Source: Valencia hispanica (Eukaryota; Chordata; Actinopteri; Cyprinodontiformes; Valenciidae). From it: 64,000 nucleotides of DNA. The translations under genes and the position numbers were made by a program. Shown piece by piece: positions 20,149-30,628 of the stretch. Location: the NCBI GenBank assembly GCA_963556495.2, contig OY747716.1:10263071-10327070 (forward strand). The letters are read 5' to 3'. The notes under the pieces are model-generated. The model searched no databases, was not told the origin of the DNA, and saw only the letters and a program-made list of their open reading frames with translations. Within the stretch, counting starts at the first letter, position 1. Each line of letters starts with the position of its first letter.

Positions 20149-23100
20149 ATCGGCATGCTCTCTGCCCCTGCGTGGAGCACGAGGAGGAAGTGGACATTGG
20201 TCTCTCCAATGTCCAAAACTGTGATAGTTGTAGCAGCGCCCCTCATCGTCTCTGCAGCGCTGTGGTTGTCCTAACCCCCTGCCTCGAATGTGACGCTTGC
20301 CCTTGTCTTTGCTTGTCATTGCAGCATACATGGTAACAGCAGCTTTATGCTGTTCAGTCTCATTCTTTGTTTTTAACTTTGTCTTTTCCTCACCACCTCC
20401 TCTGCGTGTAACACGTGGCGACGCAGATCTTCCAAGGTGATGCCCTGAGTAAGGCCCACATACCGTTCAGTCACCTCATTCAGCAGATCTGGGCGGAGTC
20501 CAGCGAGTATGCAATCTCCCAGCAGCTGTTCCCATACTGAGCCTTTGGTCTGCTCCGGTCTGGTCACGCCGCTGTACTTCTCAAATGCCTGCTGAATGCG
20601 GTGAAGGAAGTCTTCGACCAGCTCATCTGGGTTTTGCTGATTTCGGAGCCGGTTGGATGGTAGGCTCTGCAGAAATCTTCTAGCTCCTTGGCAAACTGCA
20701 CCCCATTTCCCGTCACGCTGGGGAGCTGGGTCATCGCCTCCTCAATATCTTTGTCCGACCACCCTCTGAAAACAAGCATAGGGCCATCCGGGCCCCCCCA
20801 CCTCGACCATTGGAGCAGACATGACACGCTCGGTACCTTAATCTTGCATCTCCGGCAATGCTTGCATGGAGGCGGAATCTGCAGATGCTTCCTGCTTCCG
20901 TTCGGCCTCCTTCTTTTTCACATTGGACCGTGTGCCTTTCGATGGAGGGGTGGGAGGCTGAGCGAACCTCTGGTGTGAGGTCCCGCAGTCTGGCTGAGTT
21001 ACAATTTGTTGTCCGGGCTGCCCCTCATCTTTGAGCCACGCCTCTGGTGGCGGGGGATAGGCTGCGTCTTGGTCGGCTTCCTCTGGTCTCATCCTTTGAA
21101 AACTCCATGGAGGGTAGGTTGCCTCTCGCTCGGCCTCATCTGGCCTTATCCTCCGATGACTCCGCGGAGGGGCGGAATCTAGGTCCAGATCGGGTTTCGA
21201 CATGGCCAATGCTTGCATGTCCCTGTAAACAGCAGCATATGGGGAGGAAGGTGAAAAGCCACTGCGAACTCAACCTGGGTGTCTAGTGTCTTTTGTGTTT
21301 TGAGAGTAGAGCGAATGTCAGGGTGGGTTTAGTTCCCCTTCTGGGATGGGGCTGGGGGGACTGCCTTGGGGTCCGTGGGGCTTTGTGGTGCTGTGGCCAT
21401 GGGCCCCGGGTCGGACGTGCCATGGCCTCCCTCCCCTGGTGGATCCCGGTGAACAGCGGTGCCTATTGGGGTCAGTGGGGGAGCTGGCTCCCTGGGAAGA
21501 CATTTTGTCTCCCAGTCCTTCCCTCCCCATCCCTGGACACCTCTGTCCACCCGCTCCATCACTTTACCACTCATATAGGGTCTTGGGGCATGGGCACATC
21601 ACTGGGGTGCGAGGAGGGGCTTCCCTCCTCGCTGTCCCGGGTCCCAATTTTAATATACAACTTATACACTCCCACTTATAACATTTTCACATGACACATA
21701 TGTAGGGACTTTGGGGTGGGCACACTTTTCGGCATCCAGAGGGGGAGCGGTACAATCAGCTTCACCTCTGGTGCCGGTGCCCACTGTTAGACCACATATA
21801 GACACTGAGGGGTCGGGGTGGGGGTTGGGGGATGTGTGGCTGCCTCCCCCACATCCCACCCCTCTGTTTTAAATGCACATTATAACAACACGCATCAACA
21901 CCATACTCGAGCGGGAGGATGGAGGCTAGGGGTCTTTTCCCACCCCTGTTCGCTACGGGCCATCAGGGGTTGGGGTCCGGAGGAGGACAGGCGGTCTGGT
22001 CGGGGTCCTGGGCTGTCGGGCTGCTTTGCCACTGTGGGGCCCTTGGCGGTCTGCTTGTCTCCATCCTAGAAGGTAGGGGGTCCACCTCCCGGGTCCGGGG
22101 GCTGGTGGCTCTACTGGGGCATCAGTACCTGGACCTGGGAGCATAAAGTGTGCATGGGGTGTGTGAGTGAGGGTACAGTGTCATTTTTTTGGGTGTCTTG
22201 GTGAGTTAGTGAGAATGTATGTGTTTAAGAGGGAGGGAACGTATGACTGTGTCTGTATGTCTTTGTCTACCTGTCAGGTTGGATCTTGGTCTGCCCCCTC
22301 GCCTGGCGCACCTCAGGCCTTACACTTAATGGGGGGCCTATTTCCCCTCCGTCACTCCCCGCCGGTGACGGGGGCCCCTGCCTGCCGGTGCGCCGGTGGT
22401 CAATCCGGTTCGGACCTGGTGCGTGCCTGGCCGGGCCTGGGGGGGCCGGTGTGTCGGTCGGCCGATGCGCTGGGCCGATATCTTCCTTTGGTTGGTTGGG
22501 GCACCTCTTTTAGAGGTACCAGGTTTGGGATTGTTGGGTGGTGCCTGCTCGGTGGCTTGGCGGGATGCGGATCCGGCGTCTCTGCTCGTTTGATCACCTG
22601 TTCTGTGCGCGCCGTGCGTGGCCGGTTCATTGGCGGGTTGGACCGGCCCTGGCCCTCGTTGGATGCCTGGTCTCGGCGCCCTGCGTTGCGCGGGATCAGG
22701 ACCCGGGAGCTGGTACAACTTGGCGTCCAGATGCTGACTGAGCCCGGCCTGGGGATGCTGTCCGTCCCCTGCGGCTATTGGTGGGGCGCTGGGATGTTGG
22801 CGGTGGGGATTGGCCTAGGGTGGAGGCGTCGCGTGGCGGCCGGTGGCCGGCCGCGGCCCCTGCAGTGCCGGGGGCCCCTCGTCGGCCGGTCCCTTGTCGG
22901 GTCCCTGCTGGGCGGTGGGGTGCTCCTGGGCCCCGGCTCCCCCGGTCCGTTGACCGCCCCGCCCCGGCACGACCGGTTTTGTGTGATGTGGTTGTGTAAT
23001 TCTTAGTTCACAATGTTTGGTTGGTTTTGTCGATGTTCCTTTTTCGTGTTTTGTTTTTCCCACTCTCTCTGCCGTCCTGTGGGTATGGAGGCAGACTTCA

Positions 23101-23915
23101 ATGTTTTCCTGTGTTTTCTTTGTTCCCCTTCCTCTCTTGTATTTTCAACTCACCCTCTCTCATGACATTTTGTTTCCTACCTCTCTTCTTCATCTTCCTT
23201 CTTTCTTGTCCTTAATTTTCCGTCTCCGTGTCCATAACATCAGGAAATAAAAACCCCAACAATTCATAATAAAGATTTTTCACACATAAATCAAGTGGAG
23301 TACTATAGCAAAAGCTGTACTGCTCGGCTTGTGAAAGTAAATCTGTTGGGCTTCTACTTGGTACTCAGACACCAATTCTGAGCTCCACACTGCCAAACAG
23401 GACACGTAAAAAACAAACAAAAAAAAAAAAAAAAAGCCACTGTCCTTGTAAGGTGGACAAGATGCCCGTAATTCTGTCTATGGTTGCATTTGCATCACAT
23501 CATTTTTAACTGTCTTAATTTTCCCTGGAGACTGGGCAGCTCTAAGTGAACCGTTATCTTTTCTGCCCGCAACATCACCGCTCAGATCTCTCCCCCCTCC
23601 CATATGTGACACACAGGACTTGCGTTCTCTGCGTATTGCCTCTTTTAACCAAATCTGACAGCATCATTCTTGTAACTTATACCGTTCAATGTTTCCGGAG
23701 CAGAGGAAGGTACCGCTTTCAAACCGTTCCTTCTGCTCATTAATTTTTTCCTTAATTTTCTCCAATTCTCTCACACTTAAACTTCCCCCTGGAGGAAATC
23801 CCCATTCCTGTATCCAGTAATTTACAGTTTCCAAACATTCGGATCCATATTTTTGTTTCATCTGTCGACAAATTGAACTGTCTGGTGGTAAAATCTTACT
23901 AGAAACAGACCCCAT
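20149..23915 (-). pseudogene. Retroviral gag (matrix, capsid, nucleocapsid), split and frameshifted
   Basis: Gag builds the particle. The matrix begins at 23,915 with MGSVSS, a good N-myristoylation signal, and is open to 23,664. A Pro-rich part follows at 20,838-21,218. The capsid is at 20,373-20,827 (GGPDGPMLVFRGWSD, CRAYHPT, EQLLGDCILAGLRP). The nucleocapsid has one zinc knuckle at 20,188-20,229. The 2.17-kb retroposon at 21,265-23,431 splits it. Frames change near C7 at 20,793-20,799, near 20,665 and near 20,378. In the zinc knuckle the second Cys of CX2CX4HX4C is replaced by Tyr. Confidence 0.88.
21265..23431 (+). mobile_element. GC-rich A-tailed retroposon inserted in gag
   Basis: The insert lies between two copies of AAAAGCCACTG (21,254-21,264 and 23,432-23,442) and ends in an A-rich tail, the signature of target-primed retroposition. 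It is about 2.17 kb. The first 1.7 kb are very GC-rich; the last 0.43 kb match 541-953. No reverse transcriptase, endonuclease or zinc-finger is visible on either strand. A 279-codon frame (22,167-23,006) is explained by GC-rich composition and has no known domain. AATAAAG lies at about 23,268, some 140 bp before the tail. It could be a LINE with a long non-coding end, a long SINE-like element or a retroposed non-coding RNA. Confidence 0.85.
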
Positions 23916-24439
23916 TGTCTGGCTGAACGTTCAGCTAATAAAAAAGATGTCTCTTCTTTATCGCTTTCTAGTTTCCTTAGTGAAACAAAAGCGTAAAAAA
24001 ACACTTGTTGGAAAATAATCAATCACTTTAATTAATTAACTATTTCCAACTACCTTGCTCACTGGTAAAAACCCGGAGCAAAACCCGATACTTTCTTTAA
24101 CACTGATGAAATAATTAACCATACAATTATATATCAGTATATATATTATATTAATTAATCAATCAATCAACCGCGTGTAAGTAAATAAACACGACACCGC
24201 TAGCAAATATTTTACCACCTGAGAGTGCAACTGAATTTAATGAAGGAATCAATCTCACCGGATTTTGCCCTCTAGCATGGGTTCTTGGGTCCCAGGCGGC
24301 AGTCAGTCTGGCCAGAGGGTCCAAGTCCTCCCTCTCCAAAAAAACTGCAGAGGTCCGGAGGCTGAGAAGCTGGTCCCCTCAGGTTGGCCTTTTACAGCTT
24401 GGTCTCCTCTTGTCAGTCCTTCCGCTCGCCAAAATATTA
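23916..24439 (-). other. Retroviral leader with candidate primer-binding site
   Basis: Between the 5' LTR and the gag start. On the minus strand TGGCGAGCGGAAGGACT begins at 24,431, eight bases after the LTR end, where a tRNA 3' end should pair. The first eight bases fit an Arg tRNA (TGGCGAGC) but the rest does not, so the primer tRNA is not assigned. Confidence 0.5.
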
Positions 24440-24871
24440 TGGAAATATTATTTAACAAGGATGAGAAAGGATTCCTTCTTAGTTCAAGAGCTTTAATTCG
24501 GGTTGTTGATCAACATGGAGTTCAGCACATACAGCATGGCAGTAACTGACCTGCACCCCCATCCTAACATCTTACTATATAGAAATGAACAGAACTAAGA
24601 CTCCTCCTTCATAGACAGGGTGTCTGTCTTCAGTAAGATAGAATAACTTTTAACCTCGTTAGTAAGACGCCACTCGGAACCACTCCATTATCTGCACTCT
24701 GACCCAGAGCGTCTGACGTCCTTCAGTCAGCATGCAGACATCTAACAATATTGGTGACCCAAGACACAGAAAGTATCCTTGAGCTCTCACATGTTGGTTC
24801 AACATAACAATACATATCTCAGTTAACAAAGAGCCTTAACCTTTAACATAATTAATATAATTTCTGCCACA
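24440..24871 (-). repeat. 5' LTR of the retrovirus
   Basis: Same length and ends as the 3' LTR. It has a TATATAG box (24,576-24,582) and ATTAAA (24,492-24,497) on the minus strand. The block 24,675-24,715 is the exact reverse complement of 14,090-14,130 in the other LTR. Confidence 0.92.
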
Positions 24872-25049
24872 TTACTTGACTGCAGGTTTATAAAACATAT
24901 CCAACATTTTTAAAACTGCATGGATTGCCTAGAATGCCTTTGGGTTCTCTGTGGCAAGACCTCTTTGGCTTTCCACATGATGCAAGCAGAACTAAAACGT
25001 CAGATGTACACTGTTACTTCAATGACAGAATTACTCTCTGTGTAAATAC

Positions 25050-25059
<10 letters not shown>

Positions 25060-25128
<69 letters not shown>
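25060..25128. repeat. (TA)n microsatellite
   Basis: About 69 bases of TA repeat. Confidence 0.97.
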
Positions 25129-25131
<3 letters not shown>

Positions 25132-26300
25132 CAATATATGAACATTATTGCATACAAGGCCTCAGTTCATCTATCCAATTCCTGTTCCATCCTCTTACCA
25201 CTGATGAACCAGACACCAAGATACTGGAAGTCATCCACTTGAGGCAGAGGCTTGTCTCCAACCTGGAACAGGGATCTACCCTTTTTCTGGTTGAGAGAGA
25301 GTCATGCCCTCAGATCATATCTTCTGCATACAAATTGAAAAACAAATGTTGGATGGCCTGCATTTGTATAGCACTTTGACAAGTCCAAGGGCTCCAAAGC
25401 ACGTTACTCTACTCTACTCCACTTGACCATCACCAGTACAGAAGGCAGGTGTGACGCCCAAGGGGACAATGACTGAATCGGACCAAGCAGGGCTTCAAAC
25501 CAGCAACCCAGCAGTTACAGGACGAACCCCTACCTCCCGAGTCGCCATTTGGCTCCTGCCACTTTCACTAGACAATCCTACCGGTGCTAGAACTGTAATT
25601 CGACAGAATTAAATGGCACGTAGCCCTGTGAAAGTGCTCTGTAACTCCTGACATACTCGTCCTTTCAGACACACTTACACAATATCTCCCACTGTAGAAT
25701 GAAGTCAATCAACAAGTGTTGTCCAATAAAGAGCCCTACAAGAAACATACGTGGTTTGACATGATCAGGTTTACGTTTAGTAAAAACATTTAAGAGTGTA
25801 AGATTAGGAACCGTTACAGAAAAATGAAAGTCAAATGACAAAAAAACTAATCAAAGCAGAACAAATTAAAACTCCCAAGAAAGCAAAATCACAAAACAAA
25901 GCAGAATTTGGTACAATAAAATAGCTTTATTTCTGACAACATACAGAGGAAGAAAAGAAAAAAAAACAAAGAGTTCCCTGGAGAAAAAAAACAGATTTTC
26001 CGATTGCCTTGGTAGACCATCTGGACACAGATAGTGTTGAAATGCTAGTCTCCTTGAAGTTTACACAATAAAGTTGAAAACTGATCACCTTTTCTGTTTT
26101 TGCAATATTTGCTTTTTCTGTGATATTAGTAGACCAAGCAAAGACCTCGCCAACATGTACACCTGTCCTAGTTTAGTTTATTTAAACATTAAACCAAGTC
26201 CAGAGATTATATGCTTTAGTCAACAAATGTTTGTATTTTGTTTACATTTATGCTCTAAAAGTTACATTGCTTACAGATTTATATAAATTAAGTGCCAATC
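25129..26300. other. Mostly unrecognised; a possible short repeat at 25,350-25,560
   Basis: The phrase TTTGTATAGCACTTTGACAAGTCC...CCAAGGGGACAATGAC...CCTACCTCCCGAGTCGCC resembles a common teleost SINE- or LINE-end-like repeat. The rest is AT-rich with A runs. Confidence 0.4.
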
Positions 26301-26304
26301 ATGA

Positions 26305-26600
26305 GGAATGGGCAGTCAGACTGAGCCGGGTTCTGGTTCTGCTGGGGATTTCTTCCTGCTAAAGAGGAGCTTCCCATTCTGCCGTCACTACATCCAGGTT
26401 TATGATGGGGGATTGCTGCAGGTCTGTGACTCGATGCAATTGGCTTGGTTTGATACAAACCTGTTTTATCTATTGGAAAAATTCCCTGAATTTAACTGTA
26501 TTGTTTTATAACTAGGGTCATTTTGGAAAGTATTTAGCTGATATGAAATCTTTCTGTACAGTTGAATTGCCTTGACTTCTTTCTCTTTTTGTCAAGAGCC
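26305..26600 (+). mobile_element. L2-type LINE 3' region
   Basis: Contains AGCCGGGTTCTGGTTCTGCTG, TTTCTTCCTGCTAAAG, GGGATTGCTGCAG, GTGACTCGATGCAAT and TTGAATTGCCTTGAC. The same phrases lie, inverted, at 54,480-54,660 inside another L2 copy. No coding part. Confidence 0.65.
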
Positions 26601-27289
26601 CCACGAAGATGATATTTGTTGTTGATTCTGATATTTAAACAAAACTTGTGGAAGTGCCTACACAAGCAGTAGGAGACAAAGAGGAAAATAAAGCCTCATA
26701 ATCCAGATTTTATGTGGCCGTTGCTCTACTTTTCAGATTAAAACTCCATTTAAAAAAAACACATGACACATGAACAGGGAAAGGCAGCGTGCTGGCGTTT
26801 TTAAAATCCACAGCAACCGTCAGTTTTTCTTCCTTCTTGTGGCTAGAAAAGTTGAAAAACACTCCAACTTCCATTTCCAGTCAGCAGCGGTTTCACTTAA
26901 ATGCGAAAACAATAGTCAGTAAATCAATGTGTCAGCTCAGCTGAGTGGAGCTGGCAACAGCAACATTCCTGTCCTAAGCACCACAATTATACCATTAATC
27001 ATTGTGGAATGTTAAGCTTAAAATAAGGACTTTACGTCTGCACCTTGACAAACATTTAATTTAAACTAAAATACAACGCAACACCTTCTAGCGTTTTCTT
27101 TATGAAGTTAATAGCATTTCGCTTGCTGTTGATGATTCAGTGCATTTTTTTTATTTTTTTTTGCAGGTTTCTCAGGGACTGGTTGATCACCAGGTGACAT
27201 CAGTCCAAAGCTACAAAGTACTGAAGCATAATTAAATCATACTTGGTATCAAGTTCAGTAGCTTGTGGTGTGTTGCAAATTTGTGTTCA
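26601..27289. other. No recognised feature
   Basis: AT-rich DNA with short poly-T runs. Confidence 0.4.
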
Positions 27290-28505
27290 TATTTCTTAAT
27301 ATCTCAAGCTTAGTCAGATTGGAAGGAAAGTGTCCTTAATCAAATATTGCCACAGTTTCTTAACTGGAATTAGGTGTAGACTTGGACTAGGCTGTTGTAA
27401 CAGATGGATGTGCTTTTCGATCTAGACCATTCTATTGTAGCTCCGGCTGTATGTTAAGGGTTGTATTTTATTTTTGTTGTTTAGGGTTGTAAACGTGCGG
27501 CTGCCCTGCTGGAAGGATAACCTCCACCAGAGTTTCAAGTCCTTAGTAACCTTGATGTGAGTTTCCTTCAACAGTAACTTTCTCATTGCCACTCTTCTAT
27601 TCAGTTCAATTCAGTTTATTTATAAAGCACAGATTCACGACAGATGTCATCTCAAGGCACTTTACAAGCTTTCTATAAAGCTTTGACTTTTGAAGAACCT
27701 GGGAAACAGTGGTTGTATGCAGAGTCTCTCCCATCTCAGCAGCTGAAGCTTGTAACTCAGCATAGGTTGCACCACATGGCACAGTGGTGGAGCAAACACA
27801 CCATATACAACACAGTTGTCCCGGGTTCAATTCCTGGCCCACGGCCATTTGCTGCATGTCTTCTTCTTTCTCTGCCATTGGTAAGCTACTGTTAAATAAA
27901 GGCCACTAGCGCCCAAAAAGCCCCCTCTGAAATAAAAACTCATTCAGCATAGTCATATGTTTCTCTTAAAGGTTGAGGTCTGGGTTTTGACTGAGCCACA
28001 ACTGAACATCCACGTTGCTATCTTCTACCCGATGTCTGCATAGCTTTAGCTGGATACTAAGAGTCGTTGTGTTGCTGGAAAATACCTTTTCTCCCAAGCC
28101 GTAGTTCTCTGGCAGATGGAAACCAATCGTCCTCCAGGATTTCTTTATATTTTTCTGCTTTTTTTTTACCTCTGATTTTACAAGCCTTCAAGGATCTGCT
28201 CCCAAGAAGCATCCCCACAGCATGATGCCGCCACCCCCATGCTTCATGGTGGGTTTGGTGTCTGCCAAACACACACGTCTTGTCTGATGTTAAAAAAACT
28301 CAATTTTGGTCTCAGACCAAAGAGCTTTATTCTACTAGACCATGGAGTCTCCCAGATGCCTCTTGGTAAATTCTAGCCAAACCTTGATTAGAGTTTTCTT
28401 CAACACCAGCTTTCAACACCGGCTTTCCTATTGTGGCCCTCCTATATTTTTCTTGAGGAAGATTGCATTTTTTTGACCTGTATACTTTCTAGTATTTGGT
28501 GCTGT
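27290..28505 (-). mobile_element. Tc1-like relic carrying a LINE end and a SINE
   Basis: 27,440-27,560 (CTGCTGGAAGGATAACCTCCACC) and 27,960-28,420 (CCCCACAGCATGATGCCGCCACCCCC, CTCAGACCAAAGAGC) are the complementary strand of a fish Tc1 transposase region. Short open frames on the minus strand are only scraps. A short L2-type LINE 3' end (TCAGTTTATTTATAAAGCAC, 27,600-27,665) and the SINE at 27,766-27,936 interrupt it. A related copy of 27,670-27,960 lies at 32,385-32,490. Confidence 0.6.
27766..27936 (+). mobile_element. tRNA-derived SINE
   Basis: Has an A-box-like GGCACAGTGG and a B box GGTTCAATTCC (27,824-27,834), followed by a tail with TTAAATAAAGGCCACTAGCGCC that is typical of a fish SINE family. 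Flanks AACTCAGCATAG (left) and AACTCATTCAGCATAG (right) look like a duplication, the left one having lost three bases. Confidence 0.7.
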
Positions 28506-28512
28506 TAAGCTG

Positions 28513-28875
28513 TGTCATATCGACGGCCTTAAGCGGCTGGATTTCAAGAGCAATGACACCGAGGCAGGAATTTGGCAAGTCACGCAGAGTGGTTTATTTT
28601 CCACCAGTTGTCTGGATTACAGGCAGCAACAACACTCTCCCAGCCTGACATACATGCAGTCCTATATAGTCTGCTTCAAATTGGGCTAAACCATCTAGCT
28701 CTGCTCTCCAGGGGAGCTCCTCTGCTACCCTCACCAAATATTTCTAAACTTTATTTAAATACCAATAGTTCCATAACCCATTACATACAAAAGTACAGAT
28801 ATGAAAATCCTCATCTACTTCCAAACACCAGATTAAAACACCCCTAAGAAAACCCATTAGAATATTTCCCCCACA
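28513..28875 (-). mobile_element. 3' LTR of another LTR retrotransposon or ERV
   Basis: On the minus strand it starts TGTGGGGGAAA and ends CGATATGACA. A TATATAG box (about 28,673) and AATAAA (28,593-28,598) are in the right order. A purine tract (AGGAGGGGAG) lies directly upstream at 28,876-28,887, which marks this as the 3' LTR of a formerly longer element. Confidence 0.7.
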
Positions 28876-29371
28876 CTCCCCTCCTGGCCTCAACCGGAAC
28901 CTTTAAATGGTGCTCGGACCCCCAGGGAAAGATTTGCCCGAACACCCTGGTGAGGAAACAGGAAGAAAGGTGAGTGAACACACTTCAAACTTCACTTCTT
29001 AATTTAACACTGAAATTTCTTGCATTCTTCACTCCCAGCTTTCCTACTTCTGAGAAACCATTTTGTTTCATGTAACAATTCTTTTCTTCCTCCAGACTAC
29101 TCCACATGACTTAACGAGGAGCAGCTGTGGCTCTCCTGAAACAAAGGCAACCATCCATCTCACAATTATCTTCAATAAATATCTTAAAACCTTCCGTTTA
29201 CAATGGTCTTCTTTCATATACCAATACCCTTAAAATACAGTATTAATAAGGGGTCAAGTTAAGGTGCTTCTATTCCCCAGTGTAACATAAAGATAATTTA
29301 CAAACACAACTAATGAAAGTCCTCTTCATTACACTGGAAAGATTTTTGCAGTAAATTTTTCACTTTTTGAC
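28876..29371 (-). other. Remnant internal region upstream of the 28.5-kb LTR
   Basis: Begins with the polypurine tract. No protein domain is visible. It ends where the LINE at 29,372 begins. Confidence 0.45.
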
Positions 29372-29500
29372 AACTTGTTATGATACGCAACCATGGCAAC
29401 AATGTGGTTTACAGCCGGGAGCAGCTGATTAACATTGCAAAGGCTGAAATAATACCTCAACTGAAGCCACAAATCCCTGATGAGTGGATAAGGAGGAGAC

Positions 29501-30214
29501 GTGGATGCAAGGCAGGAGCGAAAAGGAGACGGAGAAAGAGGAAGTTCAAGCCTTCCATCGATCATAATGGGCAACGCAAGATCACTGGCTAACAAGATGG
29601 ATGAACTCCAAGCCCTTACAAGGACTCAGCCAGAGTACCGGGAATGCAGAGTTATGGATTTTACTGAGACGTGGCTGCTGGATCATATCCCCGACTCCGT
29701 CTCTCTGCCAGGCTTCCTAACTGTACGAGCAGACAGAGATCTGAAAACGAGCAGGAAAAGAAAAGGTGGTGGAGTAGCAGTGCTTGTCAACAACAGATGG
29801 TGTCATCCAGGACATGTTACTGTGAAGTGTCGTCTCTGCAGCCCAGATGTCGAACTCTTGGCAGTGAGTTTTCGTCCATATTATTTACCAAGAGAGTTCA
29901 CCAGTGTAATTCTGGCAGTTGTTTACATTCCACCTACAGCCACTGCCAACAATGCATGTGATGTCATCAGTTCCGCTGTTGCTAAGCTACAGACACAGCA
30001 CCCCAATGCATTTGTGGCAATATCTGGTGATTTCAATCATGCCTCGCTTTCTACTACACTTCCAACATTTCAACAGTTTGTTAGCTGCCCTACAAGAGAA
30101 AACAGGACCTTGGATTTGTTTTATGCAAATGTAAAGGATGCATACATGTCCAAACCAAGACCTCCTTCTGTGACAATCAGATCACAATCTTGTTTTTCTC
30201 TGCTCAGAATATAA
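29501..30214 (+). pseudogene. LINE endonuclease domain
   Basis: The frame shows endonuclease marks in order: GNARSLANKMDEL, TETWL (catalytic Glu), GGGVAVLV, VVYIPP, ISGDFNH (catalytic Asp/Asn) and a LDLFYANV stretch. The enzyme would nick target DNA to prime reverse transcription. The conserved SDH end is lost to a frameshift near 30,180; the open piece 30,237-30,518 (RTVRKWSQEAEEAL, KPWITSDLKELLNKKK) continues the protein. Confidence 0.8.
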
Positions 30215-30628
30215 ACCACTTGTTCAGAGGCAACCTGTGACAAAACGCACTGTGAGAAAATGGTCTCAGGAAGCTGAAGAAGCCCTGCAAGGTTGTTTTG
30301 CAACCACAGACTGGATGACTCTCTGCCAAGCACATGGAGAGGACATCAATGCCATGACTGAGTGTGTGACTGACTATATAAACTTCTGTGTGGACAACAT
30401 CATCTCCACCAGAACAGTGAGATACTTCCCTGATAACAAACCCTGGATCACCAGTGACCTGAAGGAACTTCTAAATAAGAAAAAAGAGCCTTCAGGGAGG
30501 GAGACAGAGAATTACTGAGGAGTTTACAGAAGCAACTTAAGGTCAAGATCAGAGAGAGTAAGGAGGCATACAGGAAGAAACTGGAGAACAAACTACAGAG
30601 GAACAATATCAGAGATGTCTGGTCAGGA

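Larger units (their letters stand above)
13855..24871 (-). mobile_element. Endogenous retrovirus (gamma-type Env), defective
   Basis: Two 432-bp LTRs bracket gag, protease, pol and env remains in retroviral order on the minus strand. The protease-integrase part and the CX6CC Env put it with gamma/epsilon-like class I elements of fish. Without the 2.17-kb retroposon inside gag it would be about 8.85 kb; a deletion in pol explains part of the shortfall. Multiple frameshifts make it coding-defective. If the ends are TG...CA the flanks are TTAC and ATTA and do not match; a 4-bp ATTA duplication appears only if the U3 end is moved one base. Confidence 0.93.

Noticed and set aside
22167..23006. 279-codon open frame in the GC-rich retroposon
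   Set aside because: GC-rich DNA is poor in stop codons and all frames here are long; several overlap on both strands and none shows a domain.
24414..24431. Arg-tRNA primer assignment
   Set aside because: Only the first eight bases agree with the Arg tRNA end I know.
13851..24875. ATTA target-site duplication for the retrovirus
   Set aside because: It requires shifting the U3 end by one base from the TG...CA ends; kept only as a possibility.
27770..27850. tRNA gene
   Set aside because: A and B boxes are present but no cloverleaf closes, and the tail and flanking duplication show a SINE.
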